Shown here: piece by piece, positions 27,414 to 38,222 of the stretch
Layout of the letters: every line of letters starts with the position of its first letter
Numbering within the stretch: position 1 is the stretch's first letter
Assembly (NCBI GenBank): GCA_011754535.1
Contig: JAAQVN010000002.1
Coordinates: forward strand, 47,007-111,006
Source of the DNA: Enterobacter asburiae
Lineage (GTDB): Bacteria; Pseudomonadota; Gammaproteobacteria; Enterobacterales; Enterobacteriaceae
Direction: 5' to 3'
DNA length: 64,000 nt
Notes under the pieces: generated by a model
What the model was told of the DNA's origin: nothing
The model's input: only the letters and a program-made list of their open reading frames with translations
The model's database searches: none
Made by a program: the position numbers and the translations under genes

Positions 27414-27830
27414 TTATGAAGCGTGAAAATCTTCTGCAACTTCAGAAAAGTAGCTGAGTAACCGGGAATCTCTCGCCGGCATACGTTCATGAGCCGGTGT
27501 TATAAGCCCCATCAGCAGAAAGCGTCCGCTATCCCACATGTGTTCTGTGTAAATGAGATAGTGATCTGAGGTACGGTTGTAATTCTCTTGTCTGGCACTC
27601 CAGGTTAGCTGGAAATGCAGGTTAACGTGAATATGCTGGACGTTAGCATCGACAGCGAATGGCGGGAAATCAAAAGGGACGTCCCTTCCAAGAAGATTCG
27701 ACGGTGCGCCAGTTGATTTATACGTGATGAACTCTGCTTGTAACTGGCTCTCCAGCTCAGGGTAAGCGGCAAACGTGGGCTGGAAAAACGTATCCCACGT
27801 GACATGACTGTACTCAGCCGTTAACGCCAT
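27414..27830 (-). CDS. yafO: YafO-type mRNA interferase toxin
   Basis: The 138-residue protein keeps the YafO pattern in order: FITYKSTGAPSNLLGRD, NVQHIHVN, NRTSDHYLIYTEHMWDSGRF and LITPAHERMPARDSRLLSYF. YafO cuts mRNA when bound to the ribosome and is normally encoded after an antitoxin. Here the gene overlaps by 10 bp the end of an upstream gene (27821-28360) that does not look like YafN, so that protein may be the antitoxin. The frame is intact and near the usual length. Confidence 0.75.
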   Translation of the reverse strand: MALTAEYSHVTWDTFFQPTFAAYPELESQLQAEFITYKSTGAPSNLLGRDVPFDFPPFAVDANVQHIHVNLHFQLTWSARQENYNRTSDHYLIYTEHMWDSGRFLLMGLITPAHERMPARDSRLLSYFSEVAEDFHAS

Positions 27831-28360
27831 TTAGCCGCGGCCCTGTTGCCTGAATCCAGCAGGTGATTCATGGCCGAGAGGTTGATTCCAGAGTCACGCA
27901 CTTCTGTGGTTCGTGTGATTTGATCAATCAAGCTAAGGTAGTTTTTGGTCGCAAGACTGACCATTTTAATGGCCTTAAAGAACGCAAACTCAACAGAATT
28001 CCTGTCATATGACTGAACGATGTTTTTTTCCGGCAACATCAGAACAAAGGACTCTGCGATACCTGCAACATGGATAGTATGATTTCTGATGTCGCTGGCG
28101 ACTTTGATAGCGCCAGAGAAATCGCTGTCTGCATACCGGGCCAGCTCGATGCGACTTGAGCGTAACTCTTCAGCTACGTCATTAAGAGCAACGGTGAGCT
28201 CGCTGATATCAGTTTTGTTGACTCTGGAGCCCATTTCGTAAACCCGTTCAACAATCGTAGGCTGACACGCAACCGCTTTGGGTTGCGGCTGGAAACTGGC
28301 AAGAACCAGTGCCACTGCGGCCTGCAAGTGCTGGATTTTAAATTTCACAACGGGCTCCAT
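27821..28360 (-). CDS. Hypothetical partner of the YafO-type toxin, 179 aa
   Basis: The gene ends inside the start of the YafO-like gene, indicating translational coupling. The product is mostly helical: a short hydrophobic N-terminal segment (LQAAVALVLASF) precedes ELTVALNDVAEELRSSRIEL and IKMVSLATKNYLSLIDQI. I see no AbrB, Phd/YefM or ribbon-helix-helix domain of a known antitoxin. ATG 28360 is used because GAGAG lies nine bases upstream; 28369 is possible. Antitoxin role is inferred from position only. Confidence 0.6.
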   Translation of the reverse strand: MEPVVKFKIQHLQAAVALVLASFQPQPKAVACQPTIVERVYEMGSRVNKTDISELTVALNDVAEELRSSRIELARYADSDFSGAIKVASDIRNHTIHVAGIAESFVLMLPEKNIVQSYDRNSVEFAFFKAIKMVSLATKNYLSLIDQITRTTEVRDSGINLSAMNHLLDSGNRAAAKWR

Positions 28361-28494
28361 AATCATCATCTCTCGACGAGGCGCTGCATTTTACTACTGA
28401 ACTTAACTATATGCTAAAAAAAGTTGGTTGCATATGTGGCTGGCACAGCAAACAGAAAATTGAAATCCTCTATCTGGACGTGGCTTACCAGATT

Positions 28495-29225
28495 GCGGTC
28501 TGAAGCCTGTCAGCGATAACGGCTTCCGGGAAACCGTGATTGTGTTAGGAGTGGCTCCGCTAACGGGCATGACTATGATCTCCGGCGTTCCAGTGAGTCC
28601 CAGAGCCTCTGCCAGGTTACTGTTTTTCTCAAGGAGCGAGGTATTTTCTTCCTGCGCTAGCGTTGTCATTCCGGCTTTTGCCGCAACTTCCCGGATGTCT
28701 TAAGCTGTGAGTTTGCTCTCATTGTGGCCGGGCATTGCAGTAAGTTACATAGGCCTGCGGCCCTTTCTTTTTCCAGACCGTAAGCCCCGCAGATCCGCCT
28801 GAAATAAAGCTTCCCAGCGACCACTAAAGATTGGCCACTCCTTGAACACGTACCGGACGTCCGGCTGCGCTTTCATAACGTTCCCAGCTCCGGTGCGAAG
28901 CGGCTGCAGAATACGCACTCGATCACCGCGACCTTTGCATTTTCAGGCCCGTAAGCCGGTGTGTCCTGATAATGCAGTAGGCCGGCCCATTTCTCCATCA
29001 CACTGAGTGCAAACATCTTTTGCTTACGTGCCTGCTGCTGTTCCTGCAGCTTATTACAGACCTTCACCAGAATCTCCGGATTGGGCACCAGATAGTCTGC
29101 AGCTATTTCGCCAATATGGGCTACCTGCTCCGGGCTGAATACAGGCTGAGGGGCTGAAGCGTGTACTGTTGAAATAAAGTCAATGTAAGTTGTAACATTA
29201 ATGCTGCTATTTTGTTTGCTTTCAT
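28495..29225 (-). pseudogene. DsbA-family thiol-disulfide protein, decayed
   Basis: Pieces of a periplasmic DsbA-like (COG1651) protein lie in order on the minus strand: start MKANKIAALMLQLTLTL, then in another frame FSPEQVAHIGEIAADYL, YGPENAKVAVIE with the redox pair CVFC, and near the end KNSNLAEALGLTGTPEIIVM then FPEAVIADRLQ. At least three frame changes and a missing middle make it inactive. Such genes often accompany conjugation clusters, none of which remains here. Confidence 0.75.
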
Positions 29226-29356
29226 TGCCTGATTCTCATGGATAAATGAGGATGTGAGCGCAGACGATTATACTCCGCCATTTTGCGGATGGTGACCTGC
29301 TGCTCCAGCAGCAGTGCTCTGAGCCGGGCGTTTTCATCAGGGTATGAGGTATCCAT
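29222..29356 (-). pseudogene. IS66 tnpC, N-terminal fragment
   Basis: MDTSYPDENARLRALLLEQQ and TIRKMAEYNRL match the start of IS66 TnpC. The fragment then runs out, ending on top of the DsbA-like start. Confidence 0.75.
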
Positions 29357-29375
29357 AACCCTACTTTACAGCAGG

Positions 29376-29729
29376 TTATATGCGTATTCCAGGTCGTTCC
29401 GTCCGCTGCGGATGCTTCCAGTTAATGCCTTCCAGCAGCATGGACAGCTGCGCCGGCGTCAGGTGGACTTTACCGTCGCGGGTCACCGGCCAGACGAAAC
29501 GCCCCTGTTCCAGCCGTTTGGTAAACAGGCACAGGCCGTCCCGGTCGGCCCACAGCACCTTTATCATGTCGCCGCGACGTCCCCGGAAGATGAACAGATG
29601 CCCGCTGAACGGGTCATCCCGTAACGTGTTCTGCCCCCTGGAAGCAAGACCATTGAAGCCGTTGCGCATGTCCGTCACGCCGGCAATCAGCCAGATGCGT
29701 GAGCCCGTTGGGAGAGATATCACTGGCAT
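29376..29729 (-). CDS. tnpB: IS66 family TnpB
   Basis: This 117-residue protein is a complete IS66 Orf2/TnpB: IWLIAGVTDMRNGFNGLASR, FIFRGRRGDMIKVLWADRDG, RFVWPVTRDGKVHLTPAQLS are all typical. ATG 29729 is used; the frame opens upstream inside an IS3 remnant. TnpB is required with TnpA and TnpC for IS66 transposition. Here TnpA is missing and TnpC is truncated, so the element is dead though this gene is intact. Confidence 0.88.
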   Translation of the reverse strand: MPVISLPTGSRIWLIAGVTDMRNGFNGLASRGQNTLRDDPFSGHLFIFRGRRGDMIKVLWADRDGLCLFTKRLEQGRFVWPVTRDGKVHLTPAQLSMLLEGINWKHPQRTERPGIRI

Positions 29730-29744
29730 TCTCCCTGCATTTCC

Positions 29745-30180
29745 CGGATAAGCATCTACAGCAGCTCTGGCGTCAGCTTTCCACTGATACGCTACGTACC
29801 GACGGGCCGATATCCAGCTCGTGGCATACCGATCCGACCCCGTGTTCGTCGTGCAGGGCATCCACCAGGGGCGCTATTTTTTCTACAGACGGTCGAACTC
29901 CGCCTTCGCAAAATAAGTGGAAGCCTAGCGCAGGATATCGTTGCTGCGGCGCAGCTCGCGATTTTCGCGTTCCAGCTCCTTCAGTCGCTGGCGTTCAGTG
30001 GTGGTGAGTCCGCCATCACCGCCACCGGTATCTCGCTCATGCTGACGAAGCCAGATACGCTGGGTCTCCGGCGTACAGCCGATTTTGGGGGCCATTGTGA
30101 GTCATAGTCGTTCTGGCCTTCCAAACCATACGGACAGCCCACTGACGGCCCCCCGGAGAAAAACGTGTGGTTTTAGTCAT
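29745..30180 (-). pseudogene. IS3-family orfA/orfB start (IS51-like), decayed
   Basis: MTKTTRFSPGGRQWAVRMV begins orfA at 30180. In other frames follow RQHERDTGGGDGGLTT and KELERENRELRRSNDILR, then a TAG, STYFAKAEFDRL and the start of orfB. Several frameshifts and stops. The 3' part of an orfB of the same group lies at 34901, about 5 kb away. Confidence 0.75.
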
Positions 30181-30472
30181 CCTGTTACCTCTCTCTCTCA
30201 GGGAGTTTAGTCTCTAGGGGGGCCGGGGTGGTTCAGTGTGGACAGCAAGAATAAAAGAAGGTAAAAACAGCCCGGTCAGTATTAGAATTTTTGGAGCCAG
30301 CATCACTCCTCCACTGTTATTTATGGCCGTAGCTCCCCGCATACTGATTACCGGCTTATCCGGCATGGCAACCTGTTGCGCTGAGTTTGTCCTCACTCTG
30401 GGTCCGAAGTAATGATATGCGAAAACTGCCCGGAAACTCCCGATAATGGCAGGGGCAACTGACAGTCGCCAG
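30181..30472. other. Gap between IS3 remnant and kup
   Basis: Contains the IS3 left end and the 3' side of kup. A 60-codon minus frame (30214-30396) has no supporting features. Confidence 0.35.
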
Positions 30473-32338
30473 TCAGAATTCTATCTGAGCGCCCAGTTCA
30501 ATGACCCGGTTAGGGGGTATACGGAACAGTTCCGGAGCACGCAATGAATTGCGCTGAAGGGCCTGGAATATTCTACCTCGTATTCGCAGATACCAGGTAC
30601 GCTTGCCCAGGACCAGCGTATCGCGAGACAGGAAAAATGACGTTTCACTCATGCTAAAACTCAGACCTTCTACGCCACATCGGTAAAGAATGTCCGTCAT
30701 ATCCGGAGTTTCACGCCAGCCATAGCGGGCAACCACCCGCCAGAAACTCGGAGATAGCTGCTCAATGGAGACACGTTTTACATTGTGTACATACGGGGCA
30801 TCAGCGGTCGCGACAGTAAGCATTACAATACGTTCATGCAGTACCTTATTGTGCTTAAGATTGTGTAATAACACCAGTGGTAAGGCATAAGGCGTACGTT
30901 CCATCAACACAGCAGTACCGGATACGCGCTGCTGTGGTGTTGTTTCCAGCGAGTTTATTAACGCAGTGAATCCTTCCTGGTTATCACGCAGACGATGGAT
31001 AAGCCGCGAACGTTCTGACTTCCAGGTCAGCATAAGCAACAGAATAATGAGTCCCAGCGCTACCGGAAGCCAGCCACCGGATACCAGCTTTATCAGATTG
31101 GCACCAAACAGGGGAATATCGATCACCAGCATGGCCAGCAACATGATGCCCCCCCAGTGTTGAGACCAGCCCCAGTTTTTTACCGCCACAATGCTCAGCA
31201 ATATTGATGTCAACGCCATGGTCCCCGTGACGACAATTCCGTAGGCAGAGGCCAAATGGCTGGAATGCTTAAAACTGATGATAACAATCAGCACGGCTGC
31301 GTAGAGCAGCCAGTTCACTGTCGGGATATAAATCTGGCCGGATTCCTGATCTGAAGTATAGATAATTCGTATGGGAGGAAGATACCCCAGGCGAACCGCC
31401 TGACGGGTCAGTGAAAATACGCCGGAAATCACCGCCTGAGAGGCGATCACCGTCGCCAGGGTAGCAATTAACAATAAAGGGATAAGCGCCCATTGTGGAG
31501 CCAGCAGGAAGAACGGATTATCTATCGCAGCCGGGTCAACAAGCAACAGCGCCCCCTGTCCAAAATAATTCAGCACCAGGGAAGGTCCCACTAATGTAAA
31601 CCAGGCAATCCGGATCGGTGTTTTACCAAAATGCCCCATATCGGCGTACAACGCTTCCGCGCCAGTTATTGACAGAACGGCCATACCCAGTGCAAAAAAC
31701 GATACTGCTTTGTATTCGAAAAAGAAATTCACGGCCCAGTAAGGGTTCATCGCCTGCAGGATCTGCGGATGACGCAGTATCCCCCCAATTCCCAGTAATG
31801 CAAGCGTAAGAAACCAGAGTACCATCACCGGCGCAAACAGTTTGCCGACACTGCCGGTGCCATGTTTCTGAATGGCAAACAGGGCCGTCAGCACAATAAG
31901 CGCCAGCGGAATAATCATGTGATCCAGTGATGGGGCAATGATCTCCAGCCCTTCAATAGCAGAAAGTACCGAAATTGCCGGGGTGATCACCCCATCCCCA
32001 TAGAAGAAGCTACCACCGACTAGGCCAAGAAATATGCTTGCCGGTATCCATCGTTTGTCCAGCTTCCGTACCGCCAGTGACATCAGTGTCAGAATACCGC
32101 CTTCGCCATCGTTGTCGGCACGCATAACAACGCAGATATACTTTATTGATACCACCAGTACCAGCAGCCAGAAGATAAGCGACAGAAAACCATAGATAGC
32201 GCTGTGGCTCAGGGAAATCCCTTTTTCGCTGGTCAGACACTCACGCAGGGTATACAGCGGACTGGTGCCTATATCACCATACACGACGCCAATAGCGGCC
32301 AGAGTTACCGACGATAATGGCTGTTTTTTTTCGTGCAT
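30473..32338 (-). CDS. kup: Kup low-affinity potassium transporter
   Basis: The 621-residue inner-membrane protein is full length for Kup/Trk[16 protein letters not shown] (about 18-32) is the family signature, followed by about twelve membrane segments and a cytoplasmic C-terminal domain. [15 protein letters not shown] and [14 protein letters not shown] are also typical. Kup takes up K+ (and Cs+) with protons. The frame is intact, with IS material on both sides, so it was probably carried in as a single-gene insert. K+ uptake genes are uncommon on virulence-type plasmids. Confidence 0.95.
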   Translation of the reverse strand: MHEKKQPLSSVTLAAIGVVYGDIGTSPLYTLRECLTSEKGISLSHSAIYGFLSLIFWLLVLVVSIKYICVVMRADNDGEGGILTLMSLAVRKLDKRWIPASIFLGLVGGSFFYGDGVITPAISVLSAIEGLEIIAPSLDHMIIPLALIVLTALFAIQKHGTGSVGKLFAPVMVLWFLTLALLGIGGILRHPQILQAMNPYWAVNFFFEYKAVSFFALGMAVLSITGAEALYADMGHFGKTPIRIAWFTLVGPSLVLNYFGQGALLLVDPAAIDNPFFLLAPQWALIPLLLIATLATVIASQAVISGVFSLTRQAVRLGYLPPIRIIYTSDQESGQIYIPTVNWLLYAAVLIVIISFKHSSHLASAYGIVVTGTMALTSILLSIVAVKNWGWSQHWGGIMLLAMLVIDIPLFGANLIKLVSGGWLPVALGLIILLLMLTWKSERSRLIHRLRDNQEGFTALINSLETTPQQRVSGTAVLMERTPYALPLVLLHNLKHNKVLHERIVMLTVATADAPYVHNVKRVSIEQLSPSFWRVVARYGWRETPDMTDILYRCGVEGLSFSMSETSFFLSRDTLVLGKRTWYLRIRGRIFQALQRNSLRAPELFRIPPNRVIELGAQIEF

Positions 32339-32503
32339 AATCAGATTTCCGGAAAGAGTATTCTGGCAGTATAGATGCAGAAAAATATTTTTAGAAAAAA
32401 GTCCCCTCGCAATTGAAAAATGGAGGGGGCAATGGACACTATTTTCGGGGGATCCGAATCCACGCCAACTTACTATACCCGGGCACAGCTAGGCAATAAT
32501 CTT

Positions 32504-32746
32504 GGCTCTGTCGAAAATATTCTACAAAATCGAAGGAGGGCCTTACTCTGGACGTAGTCAGGCTGCTAACGAATAAAACTGTTTCCAGGCCGGGGTATCT
32601 CCTGCGTCTTCCATCTATCCTTTTTTAAGCATTCGATGCACCTCAATTCCCGCAATCGTCGCTTCCGCAGATTCGAATGATTTAAACCCGAGCGTGGACT
32701 TCGTGATACGCTTAATGCCCCGATGGTCCTGCTCCACTAGGTTGTA
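32504..32746 (-). mobile_element. IS6-family fragment (right part only)
   Basis: Starts at the terminal GGCTCTGTCGAAAATATTCT and holds the C-terminal codons of an IS6 transposase. It matches 35240-35480 of the complete element with some divergence. It breaks at about 32746 into IS21 sequence. Confidence 0.8.
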
Positions 32747-33512
<766 letters not shown>

Positions 33513-33594
33513 ACAAGGTGGATCAATATTAAACCGTTGGTGGTGACGGTAAGTGCATCACTTTTTACCCGTTGTTGACACTCGTGGTATCAAT

Positions 33595-33981
33595 ATGACA
33601 TACGAAAAACTTAAGCTGGCGTTGATGACTGGATGCGATGTTTCATTTACGTTTGAACCTCATCTTTGTCTGCTGACTCAAAAAGAGGCAAAAAAACTAG
33701 TTGTGACAGGCCGTCGGTGCATTGAGAGCTATATGATTTATCAAAGCGACGACGATATTGAATGTATTGCTTTTTCCACACAACACTTAACAGTCGCTAA
33801 CGATATCAGGCCTGTTCTGGAAATAAGTAAATACGTTATCAGAAACACAGATACACCAGATGTGAAGTTAACTAGTTATTTTTTATCGCCTCATGAATAC
33901 TCTTTCTTAAGAGACCCTTTGACTTTTGAAGGGCAAGTCGGAACGAGTTTTAAATTTATTGTAAGTAATAAGGCACCATGA
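33595..33981 (+). CDS. VirK-like (PF06903) protein, possibly lacking its signal peptide
   Basis: The 128-residue product follows the VirK pattern: MTYEKLKLALMTGCDVSFTF at the start, a Cys in HLCLL, then IAFSTQHLTVAND, PVLEISKYVI and LTSYFLSPHEYSF. VirK proteins are small exported proteins of unknown function. No signal peptide precedes the match, and IS21 sequence ends about 60 bp upstream, so the 5' end may have been replaced. The first in-frame ATG at 33553 adds 14 residues without family similarity. Confidence 0.55.
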   Translation: MTYEKLKLALMTGCDVSFTFEPHLCLLTQKEAKKLVVTGRRCIESYMIYQSDDDIECIAFSTQHLTVANDIRPVLEISKYVIRNTDTPDVKLTSYFLSPHEYSFLRDPLTFEGQVGTSFKFIVSNKAP

Positions 33982-34232
33982 CTGGCAGAGGGCTGTTGGG
34001 TACAGGAAACAGGCACTGGCGGAAACGATGATGGCATGTTACAAAATGCTCATCGGCCCTCGCTCTGCCTGAATTGCTGGTAGGTAAAGGAAATTCTGTC
34101 TATGCACTAACGCCTTCTGCCTGTCCTTTATGCATGCGGCACCCATATAGAAACTTGCAATCGCGAAAATTTGTGGAGTATTTTCAGAAACTTGACTCAA
34201 ATCACCTACAGAATCAGACAAGGAGAATTGAA

Positions 34233-34721
34233 GTGAAAGTAATCACAACGGCAACCGCAAGTCTGTTGATGCTCATTAGCAGTGCTCACGCTGAAGGGCG
34301 CACGACCTCAGCGGACAGTCAAAATCTGACCGTCAGCTTCGGTCAGCCCACCATTAAGCAGGTGCTGCATTACCGTAAAATGTACGACAGAAAACCGTTC
34401 CCCGATGCCGAAATTTATTATTATGATAACGGCGTCTATAAAATCATTTCGCAGGGTGAAAACCACTATGGTGTTTACTCCATGCAAGGCAAATTCGATG
34501 ATGAAACCTTCACAGTGCGTTTCATTTCGCTACCTTCCAGCGACTGGGGCAATAAAACTGCCTTTCATCAGTTAACCTTCGTTCAGGGAGAAAAACAAAA
34601 CGTGTTTATTCAGAACGCGATTGTTGATACTGGCGAAGCCATTACCCAACAGAACGGCACTTATACTCAAGAAAAAAACACAGTGATTAATCCGGTTTCC
34701 ACCAACTGGAAAAATAATTAA
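34233..34721 (+). CDS. Secreted hypothetical protein, 162 aa
   Basis: GTG 34233 lies seven bases after AAGGAG, a strong ribosome site, and begins a clear signal peptide (MKVITTATASLLMLISSAHA, cleaved before EGRTT). The mature domain is strand-rich with many aromatic residues (AEIYYYDNGVYKIISQGENH, FTVRFISLPSSDWGN). No Cys and no recognised family. The frame extends upstream to 34074, but that part has no coding character. Likely a periplasmic or secreted beta-rich protein. Confidence 0.65.
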   Translation: MKVITTATASLLMLISSAHAEGRTTSADSQNLTVSFGQPTIKQVLHYRKMYDRKPFPDAEIYYYDNGVYKIISQGENHYGVYSMQGKFDDETFTVRFISLPSSDWGNKTAFHQLTFVQGEKQNVFIQNAIVDTGEAITQQNGTYTQEKNTVINPVSTNWKNN

Positions 34722-34797
34722 TCCTCATGTGGCTGTCTGTCTCCACATTTCAATCAATGGAGATGGACAGTCGCTGACGTATTAAAAACAGCCCAAC

Positions 34798-34860
34798 AAA
34801 CGACCGTTTTATGCGCCCGGGATAACCACTTTCATGATCGGTCTGTAACCTGCACTACTG
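34798..34860 (-). repeat. 63-bp segment, inverted copy of 9906-9968
   Basis: Reverse complement of the 9906-9968 segment with two mismatches by eye. It lies between a secreted-protein gene and an IS3 fragment. Confidence 0.7.
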
Positions 34861-34900
34861 AACCGCCCCGGTTTTCCAGGAGAGTATTTTAGTTGGGAAC

Positions 34901-35239
34901 TCAGGCTGCCAGATCCTTATTCCCGATGGAAGCATAATATGCCTGTTCGGCTTCTGCCGGTGGGACATGCCCCAGCCTTTCCAGCAGCCGGCGATTGTTG
35001 TACCAGTCCACCCACGCCAGCGTCGCCAGCTCTACTTCGGTGCGGTTTTTCCAGCTCTTACGGTGTATCACCTCCGCTTTATAAAGGCCGTTGATGCTCT
35101 CTGCCATTGCGTTGTCGTATGAGTCGCCCGTGCTGCCCGTTGATGCCAGCAGTTCTACGTCCTTAAGCCGCTGCGTGTACGCCAGCGACACATACTGCGA
35201 GCCTTTATCTGAGTGATGGATGGTTCCCGCAGGACGTCG
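34901..35239 (-). pseudogene. IS3-family orfB, C-terminal fragment (IS51-like)
   Basis: GDSYDNAMAESINGLYKAEV and WVDWYNNRRLLERLGHVPPA are the end of an IS3 orfB, including the last catalytic Glu. It is cut at 35239 by the IS6 element. Confidence 0.85.
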
Positions 35240-36045
35240 GGCTCTGTCGAAAATATTCTACAAAATCGGAAGCAGCCTTATTCTGGACGTTATCAGGCTG
35301 CTAACGAATAAAACTGTTTCCAGGCTGGGTATTCCGGCGTTTTCCATCTGGCGTTTTTAAGCATTCTATGCAACTCAATTCCCGCAATCGTCGCTTCTGC
35401 TGAGCCAAATGATTTAAACCCGAGCGTGGACTTCGTGATGCGTTTAATACTCCGATGATCCTGTTCCACCAGGTTGTTCAGATATTTTATCCGCCTCACC
35501 TCAATCAACAAAGGCCAGAGTCCATAGAAAAACAGCAGGTTATTGATACGCTCCAGTGCGGCGGTGTTCACGCCTGATTTATCAAAATTGACTTTCTCCG
35601 GGAACCTACTGGAACCGATGGCTCTTTCGAAAAAACTCAGTACGGCTGGGCGGTCACGGGTTTCTGACAACATAAAATCAATCGTGGCACCGTCATTATC
35701 CACGGCCCGATAAAGGTAAACCCACTTGCCATTCACTTTGATATAGGTTTCATCCTTCTTCCAGCTCCGCCCCACGGGTTTCTTCCTTTTTCTGAAGATT
35801 TGCTCAAGCTGAGGGGCATAATGGACGCCCCATTTTTGCACGGTGGAATGGTCGACATCAGCCCCGCATTCCTCCAGTAGCTCTTCAATGTCACGATAAC
35901 TAAGCGGATAGGCGAGCTTCCACCGTACGGCCATCAGAATGAGATCTCTGGGGAAGTGACGGCCTTTGAAGCTGAGCATTTTTCAACCTTAATATGGAGT
36001 TATCGTTCAATAGAATCACTTTACCTTTGTTTTTTCGACAGAACC
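35240..36045 (-). mobile_element. IS6-family element, apparently complete
   Basis: The ends GGCTCTGTCGAAAA and (inverted) GGTTCTGTCGAAAA bound an 806-bp element with one transposase gene. The flanking 8-mers do not match, so it no longer has its original target duplication, as expected after IS6-mediated deletion or cointegrate resolution. Confidence 0.85.
35293..35979 (-). CDS. IS6-family transposase
   Basis: This 228-residue DDE transposase has WKKDETYIKVNGKWVYLYRA (first Asp), VNFDKSGVNTAAL (second Asp) and NLVEQDHRSIKR (Glu), all in the IS26-like arrangement. It is intact. IS6 elements form cointegrates and delete neighbouring DNA, which fits the truncated IS6 copy at 32504 and the hybrid IS junctions around it. 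Confidence 0.92.
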   Translation of the reverse strand: MLSFKGRHFPRDLILMAVRWKLAYPLSYRDIEELLEECGADVDHSTVQKWGVHYAPQLEQIFRKRKKPVGRSWKKDETYIKVNGKWVYLYRAVDNDGATIDFMLSETRDRPAVLSFFERAIGSSRFPEKVNFDKSGVNTAALERINNLLFFYGLWPLLIEVRRIKYLNNLVEQDHRSIKRITKSTLGFKSFGSAEATIAGIELHRMLKNARWKTPEYPAWKQFYSLAA

Positions 36046-36145
36046 CACAGGGATATCGTTGGTATACACTTTATCCGGCATAAGCATGTACTGGCGCTAC
36101 AGCACGCTGACCGCGTCGTGCCAGCGTGGCCCCTCCATTAATGTG

Positions 36146-37126
36146 TTATCCAGGTAATGATCCCTTTAGTATATGAAGGGTTATGACAGCTGTCGATTTA
36201 CCAGCTTTCAATGATACTTCATGCCGTCCCGGTGACGTGAACAGGGATGAAAATTTATCATCTGGCATATCGATAAATACATTTCCTTCAGAAGAGGTTG
36301 CTCCTGTTCTCTTTAAGAACTCTTCTTTAGATAAATCATCCCCCCATTGAGCGAAAACCTGACAATGTTCAGTTTTAATTGATGAATTATAGGTTAAAAG
36401 GTAAATGCTATTTTTATTTACACCAGGGAATGCACCATGAACTCCCATGCATGATGACCATAACCCGGACCATGTCTGACTGATATATTCAGGTTTGCTA
36501 ACCAGTGCTTCATCCTCTAAATCCAGCGTTGCTGTCTGGCTTCCGCTAAACAATATCAGTTGTGTCTTCATTGTTTCAGCGTCAGTGACAGAAACAGCAG
36601 CAGTAATCTTTTCAGAAAAAGAGGTTCCAGCAAGCACAGGGTATTTATCTGCCAGTTTTTCCGGGACTGTCCAGTCGTATATTCCCGGGGTGGGCATTCC
36701 TGAATAAAAAGAAAAAATATCATTTTTTATATACCCCCAGGGCCCTCCTTCAAACGGGGTTGTAATACCAGTTGCAAAAACAGCATCGGCTCCTTCATGA
36801 AGGAATTCCGGTGATGAAAATTCTTTATAGAAGTTACTGAATAATAAGTTGTAATTCCCTTTTGGACTCAGCCTGGCTAGGTTTTTTTTGCTATACAATG
36901 TAGTACCTAAAGGTTCTCCGTCAGGTGCATATTCCACATAACCACCATCTATCTTTGTGGCGAAAGGCGTTCCCTTAAAATTTGGCCATTTTTTGATTAC
37001 CGGGATAGCTTTTTCGCAATGATGGGTTTCAGCGTTACATTCAGATACAATGTATTCTCCGGCATATGAAATGTATGGGGTAAAACTAATCATGGTTGAG
37101 GAAAATACAACTTCTTTAAGTTTCAT
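36146..37126 (-). CDS. Secreted hypothetical protein, 326 aa
   Basis: A signal sequence (MKLKEVVFSSTMISFTPYIS-YA) precedes a mature part with two Cys near the start (SECNAETHHCEK) and later Cys pairs (SSCMGVHG, TEHCQVFA). Segments such as YVEYAPDGEPLGTTLYSKK and ADAVFATGITTPFEGGPWG suggest a blade-like repeated fold. It shares no obvious constant tail with its neighbours but lies on the same strand as the 694-aa protein, about 370 bp downstream of it. No family recognised; co-function with the adjacent secreted proteins is inferred from position. Confidence 0.65.
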   Translation of the reverse strand: MKLKEVVFSSTMISFTPYISYAGEYIVSECNAETHHCEKAIPVIKKWPNFKGTPFATKIDGGYVEYAPDGEPLGTTLYSKKNLARLSPKGNYNLLFSNFYKEFSSPEFLHEGADAVFATGITTPFEGGPWGYIKNDIFSFYSGMPTPGIYDWTVPEKLADKYPVLAGTSFSEKITAAVSVTDAETMKTQLILFSGSQTATLDLEDEALVSKPEYISQTWSGLWSSCMGVHGAFPGVNKNSIYLLTYNSSIKTEHCQVFAQWGDDLSKEEFLKRTGATSSEGNVFIDMPDDKFSSLFTSPGRHEVSLKAGKSTAVITLHILKGSLPG

Positions 37127-37421
37127 AACGCAATCCTATTTAGCAAGCATTTAAGAAATGAGCTGTCCGAGGCCGGAATAGAGTGAAAATAAATTTCACA
37201 CCCCCCCGCAAACAGTAAGACCTAACATTCTTGTTAAGATGTGAAAATTTAAATCATGGATGCGAAATATATCGCCAGGCAAAATTACTCTGATAGCCGA
37301 CAAGCAGCCGCATGAAATAAGTAAATTATAAATTGATTTATTTCTCATTTATTATATCTCTTTTGATTGGGGTTCACTTTTATGCCACGATTTTTAGTCG
37401 CCTGCTGGCCCAATAGGGGTG

Positions 37422-38222
37422 AAGCTGCAATATGACGGCATTCAGCCCCCTGAAACGGGCGTTACTCTCCCTGCCGGGAGAGCAACGCAGGGCATTTAAT
37501 TTCCTGTCTGACAAAAGACTGCAGGCGTACAGCCCGTCACTTCGACATCACCATCACTGGCAACCCACAGCCGGTTACGGTACTGGCTGGCCAGCGGACT
37601 GACTGTCTGGCCACCATCAGCAGACACCTCCCCGAGCTTAATCACATCAGACTGCGCGTTTACTTTCCGGGCCACGTCCATCGCCCATGTGAAACGGTTC
37701 TTTGTATTCAGCCCGTCAACTTCAAGCGGAGACCTGGCTCCACTTTTTTTACTGAACAGCTCAAACACCATTTTTTCAGGCAGCACCGACTGTTCGCCGG
37801 TGACCAGGCTGGCCGGCAGTGCGCTGTCATCACGGTTGTTGAGACGCCATTTGTCGTCAGTTGCCTCAGACGGAAGGAATGCCAGCCGGACAGTGGCTCC
37901 CTGCCATTTTTCGCCTTCAGGCAGCCAGAAATGGTTGCGGTACGAACTGGCCAGTGGCGTAATGACCCCGTTTTCCATTTCTCCGGCTTTCAGTGCTCCG
38001 CCGCTGCGGTTAATGGCTTCCGCCAGGCGTAACGGCCAGGCAGTGATGCCCAGCATGTCCGGGTCAGCGGCAGGCAGTGTCAGGGCGCCGGAATCCAGGG
38101 AGGTACCGTCCGGGGTGTTCACCTGCCAGGTGATATGCCGGTGACTGTGAAGCGGTGTACCCTGCTCTTCCGGCAGGGTACCGCTGATGGCCAGCCCGGT
38201 GTCTGCATACTCTCCACTGGCT
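37422..38222. repeat. Left arm of 0.8-kb inverted repeat
   Basis: These 801 bp are the reverse complement of 41266-42067, identical by eye except for one extra base in a G-run (about 37449 versus 42040). The arm covers the C-terminal 245 codons of the minus-strand gene and about 70 bp beyond its stop. Confidence 0.9.

Noticed and set aside
37689..38144. 151-codon frame opposite the shared tail, repeated at 41344-41799
   Set aside because: Appears twice only because the tail is duplicated; Ser/Arg-rich composition and no ribosome site indicate a shadow.
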